DNA of 64,000 nucleotides from an uncultured bacterium (GTDB lineage: Bacteria > Cyanobacteriota > Vampirovibrionia > Gastranaerophilales > Gastranaerophilaceae): positions 27,163-91,162 of the forward strand of contig CASGCE010000008.1 in the NCBI GenBank assembly GCA_949299935.1. Direction: 5' to 3'. Both the position numbers and the translations under genes were made by a program. Below the pieces are notes generated by a model. That model was not told the DNA's origin, searched no databases, and saw nothing but the letters and a program-made list of their open reading frames with translations. How positions within the stretch are numbered: the stretch's first letter is position 1; each line of letters starts with the position of its first letter. This document shows, piece by piece, positions 56,085 to 63,877 of this stretch.

Positions 56085-57248
56085 TTAGGCGTTGTAAGCT
56101 GCAAAAAATGCTTGAAGTAATCTTTGTCCGTCGATTATTGTTTTGTAATCGACGTATTCTTCTTGAGAGTGCATGTTACAAACGCTTGCAAGCCCTACAA
56201 GATAGGGTGCGAATCTTTCGCCATTAGCATTTGTCCGGTTTGCATAAATATGAGTTTCAGCCCCGGCGTGAAACGATGAAATTTCGGGTGTGATACCTTC
56301 TTTTCGAGCAACTGCCTCAAATAACAAGGGAATATAATCATCGTCTATCTTTTCGAATGCCGGCATGTGTTCTTCAAACGTTATTTTAGCTTGGGCAATT
56401 CCGGCATTTTCTTTGTTGAATTCATCAACCAAAAATTTCATAAGATTTCTCAATTCAATTTCTTTTTCGACATTTGAGCTTCTTATAGAATAAGTTGCCT
56501 CGCCATGAGTATTAATGATATTGGTCACATCAAGTTTTCCGGCTGAAATTCCGCCCAAATTACAAGAGGTAACGACTTTGCCGTTTTCGGAGTAAAAAAC
56601 TCCTTGTGGAAATTCCGATATCAAATCTGCAAGCAATTTTGCAGCATTTTCGCGAGTGGGATCTTCAATATCTATTCCGGAATGTCCGCCTTTAAAGGTA
56701 TTTAATTCAATTTCAACATTTGTATAGCTTGCGCCTGAGGTTAAAAGTTGTCCCAAAGTATCGCTGTCAAGAACAAGCACGTATTTAGATTTCAATTTTG
56801 AAAAATCAACATTTCTTATTCCGGTCAACCCTTTTTCTTCATCTCGTGTAAAAATAATTTCCAGCCCACCGTGTTTATAATCCTTATTATTAGCAAGTTG
56901 AGATGCAAAATACAAGGCATTGGCAACACCGACTTTATCATCTGCTCCGAGGGTTCTGCCTTCTGCTTTTATAAGGTTGTCTTCCAAGTATATTTTTACC
57001 GCTGAGTCATCACCTACAACGTCCATATGTGCTGACAACAGTATTGATGGCTTTTTAGAATCTGTTGCAGCGACTTTAATGATAACGTTTTTGTAATTAT
57101 CAAGTTCAAAGTTGATGTTGTGATTTTTACAGTAATCGGCAATCCAATTTATTAAAGTTTCTTCTCCAAGCGAAGGTGAAGGAATCTGTGCCAAATTACA
57201 GAATAAATCTATTAATTCATTTTCATTTCTTAATGATTTTATATCCAT
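56085..57248 (-). CDS. M20 family peptidase, PepT-like
   Basis: A di-zinc exopeptidase close to the tripeptidase T group. Metal-site motifs: LLSAHMDVVG, GRTLGADDKVGVA, FTRDEEKGLTG (catalytic Glu pair), LDSD, and FHAGAETH near the end. A dimerisation domain lies at about 175-285 (FKGGHSGIDIEDPTRENA). No signal peptide, so it is cytoplasmic and probably releases amino acids from short peptides. At 387 aa the length is normal. GAGGAA precedes the ATG. Confidence 0.92.
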   Translation of the reverse strand: MDIKSLRNENELIDLFCNLAQIPSPSLGEETLINWIADYCKNHNINFELDNYKNVIIKVAATDSKKPSILLSAHMDVVGDDSAVKIYLEDNLIKAEGRTLGADDKVGVANALYFASQLANNKDYKHGGLEIIFTRDEEKGLTGIRNVDFSKLKSKYVLVLDSDTLGQLLTSGASYTNVEIELNTFKGGHSGIDIEDPTRENAAKLLADLISEFPQGVFYSENGKVVTSCNLGGISAGKLDVTNIINTHGEATYSIRSSNVEKEIELRNLMKFLVDEFNKENAGIAQAKITFEEHMPAFEKIDDDYIPLLFEAVARKEGITPEISSFHAGAETHIYANRTNANGERFAPYLVGLASVCNMHSQEEYVDYKTIIDGQRLLQAFFAAYNA

Positions 57249-57305
57249 AATCTTTCCTCTTTATATTAATTATAATAACACAAAAACTTTATTTCAGCAA
57301 ATATG

Positions 57306-59672
57306 CTAATTGATGTAAACTATACTGGTGCCGTCGCCGCCTTCAAAATCTTCTCCCGGACGAAATTTTGCGACATAAGGCGAGGTTGACAAAAAACTTC
57401 TTACAGCTGATTTTAAAGCACCTGTTCCGTGTCCGTGGATAATTGTTACGGATGAAAGATTTGCAAGACTTGCTTTATCAAGATAAAACTCAAGGCTGTC
57501 AAGTGCATCCTCCACTTTGTATCCTCTTAAATCAAGCGTATTTGAAAGGCTGAGTCGTTTCAATTCAAATTTCTCAAAACTGCTTGGAGTATATATCTTT
57601 GCCGATTTCGGGTAATTTTCATCCGGTAAAGCCAGTTTTTCGGTTTTGATTTTTGTTTTTATATTACCCATTTGGACAAGTATATTTCCGTGTTTATCCG
57701 GTTTGGAAATAATTGTTACGGGCTGGTGGATTTCTTTCAGCATAACTTTGTCATTTGGTTGAATTTTATCCCAGTCAATTTCGCGGTAAACTTGTTTTTC
57801 TTCGTGTTCTGTCAGTTGCTCGCGAAAATTTTGTTCGAGCTTTGCAAGACGTGCGTACGCACGGCGGGCAATTTTTTCTGTTTTTTCGCGTCTTAATTCT
57901 TCTAAAATATCTTTTATTTCGTCTTTTACTTCTGAAAGTTCCCGGTCGAATTTGTCCTTTATATTTTTAATTGTTTTCTTCTTATCTTTTTTTACAATGT
58001 GTAAATTTTCTTCATATTCTTGTTTTACTGCAAGTGACGCTTCCTTCAATATTTGGGCTTCTTCGAGGTTTTTAGACAATTTTTGTTGGGTTTCTTGCAG
58101 TTTTTCCACCACCAAAATGGACGGATCTTTTTGTGATATCAGAATATTTTTTGCTTTTTCAACAATATTCCTATTCAAACCCAGATTTGAAGAAATCGCA
58201 ATGGCATTACTCAATCCGGGTATGCCGATTTGTAGTTTATAAGTGGGTTTTAGACTGTCAGTGTCAAACTCTACGGAAGCATTTTTGAAATACGGATTTA
58301 CATATTCAAGCGATTTTAATTCACCGTAGTGTGTTGTAACCGTTAAGAAAGTGCCTTTTGCCGCCAGATGTTCGAGAATTACCTGCGCCAATACAGCACC
58401 TTCAACCGGGTCAGTTCCGGCACAAATTTCATCTAACAGTATAAAAGTTTCATCATCGGATTTATTTATCATATCTATCAAGTTAGTCATATGTGCAGAA
58501 AAGGTTGAAAGACTTTGCTGAATACTTTGTGCATCTCCTATATCTGCATATATATTTTTAAACGGGTATAATTTTGCGTTCGTGCAGGGTAAAAACATAC
58601 CTGATTTTGCCATCAGTAAAAACAGACCTATAGTTTTTAATGTTACTGTTTTTCCACCGGTATTAGAGCCTGTTATGATTACCGATTTGTAATCTTTCCC
58701 TATTTCAAAATTATTTGCTATGACATTTTTTACTGTTGAAATTAGAAGCGGATGACGCATGTTTTCAAGGCAAACTTCTTTTTCTGTAATAATTTCCGGT
58801 TCTGAAGCTTTTATACTAACTGCATAGCGTGCTTTAGCAAAATGAAAATCAATTTCCGCAAGAAGTTTTTCGGATAATTTCAGCTCTGTATAATGTGTTT
58901 TCACAAGTTTTGTAAGTTCGGAGAGTATTCTTATCAATTCAGCATTGATTTTGGATTTAATTTCACGAATTTTGTTATTAATGGGTACAATTTGTTCGGG
59001 TTCTATGTAGAAAGTTTTGTTTGTTGCGGAAACGTCGTGGACAATCCCCGGGACTTTACTTTTGGAAGATGCCATAACCTGAAAAACTATTCTGTCATCT
59101 CGGGTGGTGTATATATTTTCCTGTAAATGCTTGGAAAAGTCAGCTGATGTCATTAGTTCATTAACTTTAATTTTCAGACTTTTTTCAGTCTCCTTAAGTG
59201 ATGCAAAAAGTCCTTTAAGTTCTGTTGTTGCGTCTGGTTTTATGTTCAAAGAATCATCGAATGTTAAAAAAATTCTGTCTTCGAGTTCTTTGTTTACTAT
59301 TAAATTTTTTGAAATCATATGCAAACTTGAATCAGGCATTGAATTTTCTGCCAAAAATCTTTTTACAAGCCTTGAGGTGCGTAAAGTTTTTCCTATGTCA
59401 TTTAATTCTTTTTCACACAGGTAGCCTGCGTGTGATTTTTTTTCTGTTTCTTCAATATTTGCTACAAATTCGATTGGAATGTCAGTTGCACTGTCAATAA
59501 TTTTCTTTGCTTCTTTTGTGTATTCAAGCTGTTTTTTTATTTCATCCGGCTTTTCATAAACTCGTAAATTAATACAAAGAGCCTTGCTCTGTGAAATTTT
59601 TGCGTAATTTGCAAGTTTTTCCAGTACCTTATCAAATTCAAGTGACGTAAGACTTTTTGATACAATATTCAT
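57306..59672 (-). CDS. mutS2: endonuclease MutS2
   Basis: A MutS-like ATPase with an Smr nuclease domain; in other bacteria it limits recombination or rescues collided ribosomes. The ATPase region has TGSNTGGKTVTLKT near residue 332 and LLDEICAGTDPVEG. A coiled coil (about 520-620) leads to the Smr domain (about 710-788) with LDLRG and IHGHGTGALK. The mismatch-binding domain of MutS is absent. The ATG six codons inside a TTG frame was chosen because a promoter places it 6 bases after the -10 box; there is no Shine-Dalgarno site. Confidence 0.95.
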   Translation of the reverse strand: MNIVSKSLTSLEFDKVLEKLANYAKISQSKALCINLRVYEKPDEIKKQLEYTKEAKKIIDSATDIPIEFVANIEETEKKSHAGYLCEKELNDIGKTLRTSRLVKRFLAENSMPDSSLHMISKNLIVNKELEDRIFLTFDDSLNIKPDATTELKGLFASLKETEKSLKIKVNELMTSADFSKHLQENIYTTRDDRIVFQVMASSKSKVPGIVHDVSATNKTFYIEPEQIVPINNKIREIKSKINAELIRILSELTKLVKTHYTELKLSEKLLAEIDFHFAKARYAVSIKASEPEIITEKEVCLENMRHPLLISTVKNVIANNFEIGKDYKSVIITGSNTGGKTVTLKTIGLFLLMAKSGMFLPCTNAKLYPFKNIYADIGDAQSIQQSLSTFSAHMTNLIDMINKSDDETFILLDEICAGTDPVEGAVLAQVILEHLAAKGTFLTVTTHYGELKSLEYVNPYFKNASVEFDTDSLKPTYKLQIGIPGLSNAIAISSNLGLNRNIVEKAKNILISQKDPSILVVEKLQETQQKLSKNLEEAQILKEASLAVKQEYEENLHIVKKDKKKTIKNIKDKFDRELSEVKDEIKDILEELRREKTEKIARRAYARLAKLEQNFREQLTEHEEKQVYREIDWDKIQPNDKVMLKEIHQPVTIISKPDKHGNILVQMGNIKTKIKTEKLALPDENYPKSAKIYTPSSFEKFELKRLSLSNTLDLRGYKVEDALDSLEFYLDKASLANLSSVTIIHGHGTGALKSAVRSFLSTSPYVAKFRPGEDFEGGDGTSIVYIN

Positions 59673-59678
59673 AACAAT

Positions 59679-59707
59679 ATTAAAAAACAAGAGTAAATTA
59701 TTTGCAA
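59679..59707 (-). promoter_or_regulatory. mutS2 promoter (leaderless start)
   Basis: Read leftward: TTGCAA (59707-59702), a 17-bp spacer and TTTAAT (59684-59679), then six bases to the ATG at 59672. The TTGCAA is self-complementary and also serves as the -35 of the rightward promoter. Confidence 0.55.
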
Positions 59708-59730
59708 TTGTTAATTTTTACTGATAAAAT
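59702..59730 (+). promoter_or_regulatory. promoter of the glutamate-synthase-type gene
   Basis: TTGCAA (59702-59707), a 17-bp spacer and TAAAAT (59725-59730). It gives a normal leader with GGGGGAG before the ATG. The same TTGCAA hexamer is used by mutS2 on the other strand. Confidence 0.6.
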
Positions 59731-59757
59731 AGGTAAATATAAAGGGGGAGTCAAAAA

Positions 59758-61128
59758 ATGGCCGGTGAAAGACAAAGGGTTACAGAGCAGGACAAAATTA
59801 AAAGACGATCAAATTTCGATTCTGTAGAAAGTAACTTAACGGAAGAGCAAGTTAAGCTTGAAGCTTCAAGATGTTTGAATTGCAAGAATCCTAAATGTGT
59901 TCAGGGATGTCCCGTTAACATTCAAATACCTCAATTTATCAATGCGCTAAAGGAGGGAAACATAGATAAAGCCGGTGAAATTATTCGAGAAACCAGTATG
60001 TTGCCGTCGGTATGCGGGCGTGTTTGTCCTCAGGAAAGGCAATGTGAAGGTAACTGTATTTTAGGAATAAAGGGTCAGCCCGTAGCTATCGGAGCTTTAG
60101 AAAGGTATGTGGGTGATAACACAGATGCTGATATGCCGGAGATAAAACCTTCAGGTAAAAAGGTTGCGGTCGTCGGTTCCGGTTGTGCAGGTATTACTGC
60201 CGCTGCTGATTTAAGAAAAGCGGGCCATGAAGTTGTTGTTTTTGAGGCACTTCACGAACTTGGAGGAGTTTTAAGGTACGGAATCCCGCCTTTCAGGCTG
60301 CCAAGAGTGGTGCTCGACAAAGAAATCTCCAATTTAAAGAAGTTGGGTGTTGAATTTAAGACAAATGTTGTTGTAGGTAAATCAATAACGTTAAAACAAC
60401 TAAAGCAAGACGGATTTAATGCAATATTCATATGCTCGGGCGCGGGTTTGCCGAAGATGCTTCATATACCCGGTGAAAATTTAAACGGAGTATTTTCCGC
60501 AAACGAATTTTTAACCCGTGTAAACTTGATGCATGCGGGTTCTCCAGAAAGCCCTACACCGCTTAGAGTCGGTAAAAAAGTAGCAGTGTTCGGCGGCGGT
60601 AACGTTGCCATGGATGCTGCAAGAACTGCTGTAAGAGTCGGGTTTGAACATGTTTACATAATATACAGACGTACGGAAAAGGAACTTCCTGCAAGATTGG
60701 AGGAAATTCGTCACGCAAAAGAAGAAGGTGTTGTGTTTAAATTCTTATATGCACCTAAGGAAATTCTTGGTGAGGACGGTTACGTAAAAGCAGTTGAACT
60801 GGAAGTCATGGAGCTGGGTGAACCTGATGAAAGCGGTCGCAGAAGGCCTGTTTCGACATGTCAAATTGAAACTATGGAGCTTGATACGGTTATTGTAGCA
60901 CTTGGTACAGGCCCAAATCCCATTATCCAAAAGTCTGCCGAAGCTGAAGGGTTGGAAATTCTTACGGATAAGAAGGGTTACATTATTGTGGACGGTGAAA
61001 CACGTTCTACAAATATTCCAACGGTTTACGCGGGCGGAGATGTCGCTCCTGTCGGTGAGTCTAACGCTATTAATGCTATGGGTGCGGGTAAAAAAGCTGC
61101 AAAAGCTATTAATGAAATGTTAAAATAG
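59758..61128 (+). CDS. gltA: NADPH-dependent glutamate synthase small subunit-like flavoprotein
   Basis: An Fe-S/FAD oxidoreductase of the GltD-like family. The N-terminal cluster domain has CLNCKNPKCVQGCP and CGRVCPQERQCEGNC; the FAD site is VVGSGCAGITAAADL and the NADPH site VFGGGNVAMDAARTAVRVG; a last FAD motif is TVYAGGDVAPVG. At 456 aa it matches the stand-alone homotetramer-type protein. No large glutamate synthase subunit lies nearby. It could instead be the NfnB-type subunit of a ferredoxin:NADP oxidoreductase, but no NfnA-type partner gene is seen. GGGGGAG precedes the ATG. Confidence 0.88.
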   Translation: MAGERQRVTEQDKIKRRSNFDSVESNLTEEQVKLEASRCLNCKNPKCVQGCPVNIQIPQFINALKEGNIDKAGEIIRETSMLPSVCGRVCPQERQCEGNCILGIKGQPVAIGALERYVGDNTDADMPEIKPSGKKVAVVGSGCAGITAAADLRKAGHEVVVFEALHELGGVLRYGIPPFRLPRVVLDKEISNLKKLGVEFKTNVVVGKSITLKQLKQDGFNAIFICSGAGLPKMLHIPGENLNGVFSANEFLTRVNLMHAGSPESPTPLRVGKKVAVFGGGNVAMDAARTAVRVGFEHVYIIYRRTEKELPARLEEIRHAKEEGVVFKFLYAPKEILGEDGYVKAVELEVMELGEPDESGRRRPVSTCQIETMELDTVIVALGTGPNPIIQKSAEAEGLEILTDKKGYIIVDGETRSTNIPTVYAGGDVAPVGESNAINAMGAGKKAAKAINEMLK

Positions 61129-61136
61129 GTGTTTTG

Positions 61137-61685
61137 ATGGATACAAATTTAGAATTTAAAGAGTTCAGGGTGTGTTATACCAAAAAAACTTTATTTATTA
61201 TATTTTTGGCTATTATTCTTTTTACATTGACAGGTTTGGTTTTTATTCTGAAAGCAGATATGTTTGCTGCTGATGCTAATTTTAGCTTAGGACTCAGTTG
61301 GTTTTCAAATGTACTTTTCTATAAAATTCTGGGCTGGATTGATTTGTGTTTTTTTACAATGTTGGGTTCGGTTGCTTATTTTAAATTCTCAAAATCCCCG
61401 TGGCTTTTTACCGTAAATGAAAAAGGTCTTATTTTGCCAGAAGGGTTTATTGAATGGGAACATGTCGCCAGAATTTATTTGTACGAGATGAAAGGATTGG
61501 TGCTCATAAGAATTAACGTAAAGTCAAATGCTGCAGAATACTTAAAAAGAAATTACAGTAGATTTCAAAAATTCTTAGCTTTAGTGCAAGAAAAAAATAC
61601 TTTTTCTTACCCTGTTTCGGGAACAAATGTTGATATTCACGAATTGTATAAATTTATGAGGTCGCATCTAAAAAAATGTTCATAA
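61137..61685 (+). CDS. STM3941-like membrane protein, 182 aa
   Basis: Two N-terminal helices (about 17-40 and 60-85) and a C-terminal PH-like domain (FTVNEKGLILPEGFIEWEHV) resemble the STM3941 family of unknown function. The ATG was chosen over the TTG one codon earlier because AGGTG lies at the right distance. It follows the flavoprotein gene by 8 bp and overlaps the next gene by 10 bp, so the three are probably one operon, though no functional link is clear. Confidence 0.65.
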   Translation: MDTNLEFKEFRVCYTKKTLFIIFLAIILFTLTGLVFILKADMFAADANFSLGLSWFSNVLFYKILGWIDLCFFTMLGSVAYFKFSKSPWLFTVNEKGLILPEGFIEWEHVARIYLYEMKGLVLIRINVKSNAAEYLKRNYSRFQKFLALVQEKNTFSYPVSGTNVDIHELYKFMRSHLKKCS

Positions 61686-62542
61686 AAAACCTCGGTATAG
61701 TATTCATAGCTTTTATGTTGTTTATTGCTCCTGCGTTTTCGCTGGAGCTGGATACTTCTGTGGATGAAGATATCAGAAAGAATTACAACCCGTCAAAACT
61801 TGAGTTGGAATCTTTACCTCCGCTTCCGTCAATTAAGCCTAATCAGCCGGTATCAAAACCCCCGTTGGAGCCGATTGAGATTCCTGAATCAAAACCTATC
61901 GGTAAATTGCCGCCTTTAACTCCTGCGAATCAAAAACCTGTGATTGCAAAAATCGATAAATCAACAGCTATAAGAATTAAAAAAGGCACCAAATTCACTG
62001 TTAAATCTTCTCAGGCAATATCAGATGCTACAAGAGTCGGTACAAGATTGTCTTTTGTTTCTCAAAACTCCGTTACTCAAAGATATGTTACTATTCCGCA
62101 AGGTACTGTCTTTAAAGGTGAAGTTTACGATTCTCACCTCCCGCAATATTCAGGTAACGGCGGCTTGATTGTCTTGGGCATTGATAGTATGGTCTTTAGA
62201 GGTTCAACTGTCGGTATTAGTGCAAAGATTACCAAAGCTAATCATAAAAAAATATTCCTCAATAACATAAAAGGCAAAAGACAATACTTGAAAGGTACCG
62301 TAAATTCACTTAAACCCGGTACAAAATTCTATAAAAAAATGATGAAAACAACTTCAAAACTTGCAAACGGCACTTTCACCGTAATTCTTACACCGTTTAC
62401 GGTTGTTGCGGGTGTCGCTGTTTATGCGGTTAATTTTGTCGGCTCACCTTTATTCGGGCTCTTTTCAAAAGGCGGCAGAATTTCAATCCCTGCAGGAAGT
62501 GAATTTGAAATTAAGCTTCTTGAGGATGTGTACTTGTATTAA
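61676..62542 (+). CDS. hypothetical exported protein with proline-rich linker, 288 aa
   Basis: Signal peptide (residues 1-23, ending AFS), then a proline-rich segment (about 45-90: SLPPLPSIKP, KPPLEPIEIPESKP) of the kind that spans the periplasm or cell wall. The C-terminal two thirds (about 95-288) are beta-rich with a glycine-containing hydrophobic stretch (about 230-260) and a repeated theme of the form IPQGTVFKGEV / IPAGSEFEIKL, which loosely recalls the VirB10/TrbI beta-barrel. I do not claim that identity. Probably an envelope structural protein. Confidence 0.6.
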   Translation: MFIKNLGIVFIAFMLFIAPAFSLELDTSVDEDIRKNYNPSKLELESLPPLPSIKPNQPVSKPPLEPIEIPESKPIGKLPPLTPANQKPVIAKIDKSTAIRIKKGTKFTVKSSQAISDATRVGTRLSFVSQNSVTQRYVTIPQGTVFKGEVYDSHLPQYSGNGGLIVLGIDSMVFRGSTVGISAKITKANHKKIFLNNIKGKRQYLKGTVNSLKPGTKFYKKMMKTTSKLANGTFTVILTPFTVVAGVAVYAVNFVGSPLFGLFSKGGRISIPAGSEFEIKLLEDVYLY

Positions 62543-62549
62543 CAGAATT

Positions 62550-62738
62550 TTAATTCTGGTTCCCTAAGGCATTATTTATATCCCTTGCTCTGTTTTGTCT
62601 GCCTTGAGTTACAGCTTTGATTGTTTTTTCACTTTGAACTGTGTTTGCGGTACTATTAATGATTGCGTTGAAATCTATGTTATTCCAACACCACCAAGCA
62701 CCATAGCATAGAGCTATTATTACTAAAATTCTGACCAT
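62550..62738 (-). CDS. small membrane protein, 62 aa
   Basis: The start is MVRILVIIALCYGAWWCW, chosen because AAGGAGGAG lies 4 bases before it; a longer frame begins nine codons earlier. One helix (about 3-18) with two Cys and several Trp is followed by a polar Asn/Gln-rich tail ending NNALGNQN. Unrecognised. It is divergent from the pilin cassette, whose first promoter starts 41 bp away. Confidence 0.6.
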   Translation of the reverse strand: MVRILVIIALCYGAWWCWNNIDFNAIINSTANTVQSEKTIKAVTQGRQNRARDINNALGNQN

Positions 62739-62778
62739 TTTCTCCTCCTTTTTTGAGTGTAGCAAAAAAATTATATTA

Positions 62779-62807
62779 TTGTCAATTTTAATAAATTTTG
62801 TTATAAT
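62779..62807 (+). promoter_or_regulatory. first promoter of pilin cassette 1
   Basis: TTGTCA, a 17-bp spacer and TATAAT. It lies upstream of the AGGAGG site of the short G9-containing frame. Confidence 0.65.
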
Positions 62808-62831
62808 TGACGAAGCAGTAGGAGGATATGC

Positions 62832-62876
62832 ATGAAAGTTTCCGGCAGGTTTAACGGGGGGGGGCGACCTCTCTAA
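62832..62876 (+). CDS. short ORF containing a G9 tract, cassette 1 (14 aa)
   Basis: Reads MKVSGRFNGGGRPL then TAA. A strong AGGAGG lies six bases before the ATG, and a near-consensus promoter precedes it, so translation is likely. The nine consecutive G (62856-62864) form three Gly codons. One G fewer gives a stop three codons after the tract region (TAG at 62878-62880). One G more removes all stops and joins the frame to the pilin gene. The last residues of the peptide are shared with the second cassette, the first ones are not. It could be a regulatory leader peptide or the phase-off form of a longer pilin gene. Confidence 0.4.
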   Translation: MKVSGRFNGGGRPL

Positions 62877-63052
62877 GTAGAAAAGACAAGGGTTTTGACC
62901 TAATCGATATCATGTGCTATAATTCAAATATGAAGAATTATAGTTCAAGAAAAGGATTTACTTTAGCGGAGGTTTTGATAACACTCGCTATAGTCGGGAT
63001 AATAGCGGTATTAACCATACCGACATTAATCAGTAATTATAAGAAGAAACAA
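62850..63052 (+). repeat. 203-bp direct repeat, copy 1
   Basis: Matches 63798-64000 at a fixed offset of 948 bp with six mismatches and no indels. It starts at TTTAACG9 and runs through the second promoter into the pilin N-terminal codons. The window edge truncates the second copy, so the true repeat may be longer, but the codons after this point cannot be compared. Confidence 0.95.
62895..62923 (+). promoter_or_regulatory. second promoter of pilin cassette 1 (leaderless)
   Basis: TTGACC, a 17-bp spacer and TATAAT. Six bases separate it from the ATG at 62930, so the transcript would start at or within a few bases of the start codon. No Shine-Dalgarno site lies in front of that ATG. Both hexamers are unchanged in cassette 2 although the spacer has two substitutions. 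Confidence 0.7.
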
Positions 63053-63688
63053 ACGGTTGCCAAATTGAAACAAACATATTCTTTGATTTCACAGGCTCTG
63101 ATGATGGCACAGGTTAACTATGGGGATACCTCTAATTGGGAAGTTTCCGGGATTTACGGTACGCCAACGAGTGATCCTAATTTTGATAGAGAAAAAAATA
63201 TAACTGTTTTTACGCAAAAGTATTTTATTCCATATTTAAAAATTGCTGACGATTATGGTTATACGAATTTTTATCGCATAAATTACGATGGTCCGTTCAA
63301 CCCTGGAGATGGAAGCTACTACGGGAATTATAGTATGAGTTATTTTGTACGTTTATCAAACAATGTTATAGTAGCAGTTACTCTTGGAAACTCAGGTTGC
63401 ATTGGCGGGACAAATCCTGACGGTTCCTGTGTATACAGTGAATACAGAAATATATTGTTTAAAGTCGATGTTAACGGGTTTGCAAAGCCTAATACCTTGG
63501 GTAAAGACGTTTTTTATATGACATTTGATTTAAAATCCAGGACTTTCAAATTTTATAGTTATGATAATATCTATAGAGAGGATTATTTGAATTTTTGCGG
63601 GTCAAATTCGGGTGCTTCGGTCATGCTATGTGGTTATTTGATATTCCTTGACGGATGGGAGATAAAAGATGATTATCCGTGGTTCTAA
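62930..63688 (+). CDS. type IV prepilin-like protein, cassette 1
   Basis: A 252-aa protein with a prepilin leader: basic MKNYSSRKG, cleavage after Gly9, then FTLAEVLITLAIVGIIA with Glu at position 5 of the mature protein, as needed for assembly. After the hydrophobic helix the body (about 50-252) is aromatic-rich and has four Cys in two pairs (SGCIGG...GSCV and NFCGSN...LCGY), suggesting disulfide-closed loops. It is probably a pseudopilin or minor pilin. The in-frame ATG six codons upstream lies inside the promoter spacer. A second gene with nearly the same N-terminus follows. Confidence 0.85.
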   Translation: MKNYSSRKGFTLAEVLITLAIVGIIAVLTIPTLISNYKKKQTVAKLKQTYSLISQALMMAQVNYGDTSNWEVSGIYGTPTSDPNFDREKNITVFTQKYFIPYLKIADDYGYTNFYRINYDGPFNPGDGSYYGNYSMSYFVRLSNNVIVAVTLGNSGCIGGTNPDGSCVYSEYRNILFKVDVNGFAKPNTLGKDVFYMTFDLKSRTFKFYSYDNIYREDYLNFCGSNSGASVMLCGYLIFLDGWEIKDDYPWF

Positions 63689-63726
63689 TTAATTTTGAAA
63701 ATTTTTAAGACTTGTGATTTTCAAAT

Positions 63727-63754
63727 TTGCAAATGATAAAAAATTTGTTATAAT
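63727..63754 (+). promoter_or_regulatory. first promoter of pilin cassette 2
   Basis: TTGCAA, a 16-bp spacer and TATAAT, in the 88 bp between the first pilin gene and the second short ORF. The surrounding TTTGTTATAAT matches cassette 1. Confidence 0.6.
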
Positions 63755-63776
63755 GAGTTACAAAAGGAGAAAAGTC

Positions 63777-63824
63777 ATGGATGAAGCTTCAATGACCTTT
63801 AACGGGGGGGGGCGACTCCTCTAA
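63777..63824 (+). CDS. short ORF containing a G9 tract, cassette 2 (15 aa)
   Basis: Reads MDEASMTFNGGGRLL then TAA, with AAAGGAG upstream. It shares the FNGGGR-x-L end and the exact G9 length (63804-63812) with cassette 1, while its first seven residues differ. G8 again gives an early TAG, and G10 again opens the frame into the pilin gene. Confidence 0.4.
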   Translation: MDEASMTFNGGGRLL

Positions 63825-63842
63825 GTAGAAAAGACAAGGGTT

Positions 63843-63871
63843 TTGACCTAATCGATGTCACGTGCTATAAT
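63843..63871 (+). promoter_or_regulatory. second promoter of pilin cassette 2 (leaderless)
   Basis: TTGACC, a 17-bp spacer and TATAAT, six bases before the ATG at 63878; the same layout as cassette 1. Confidence 0.7.
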
Positions 63872-63877
63872 TCAAAT

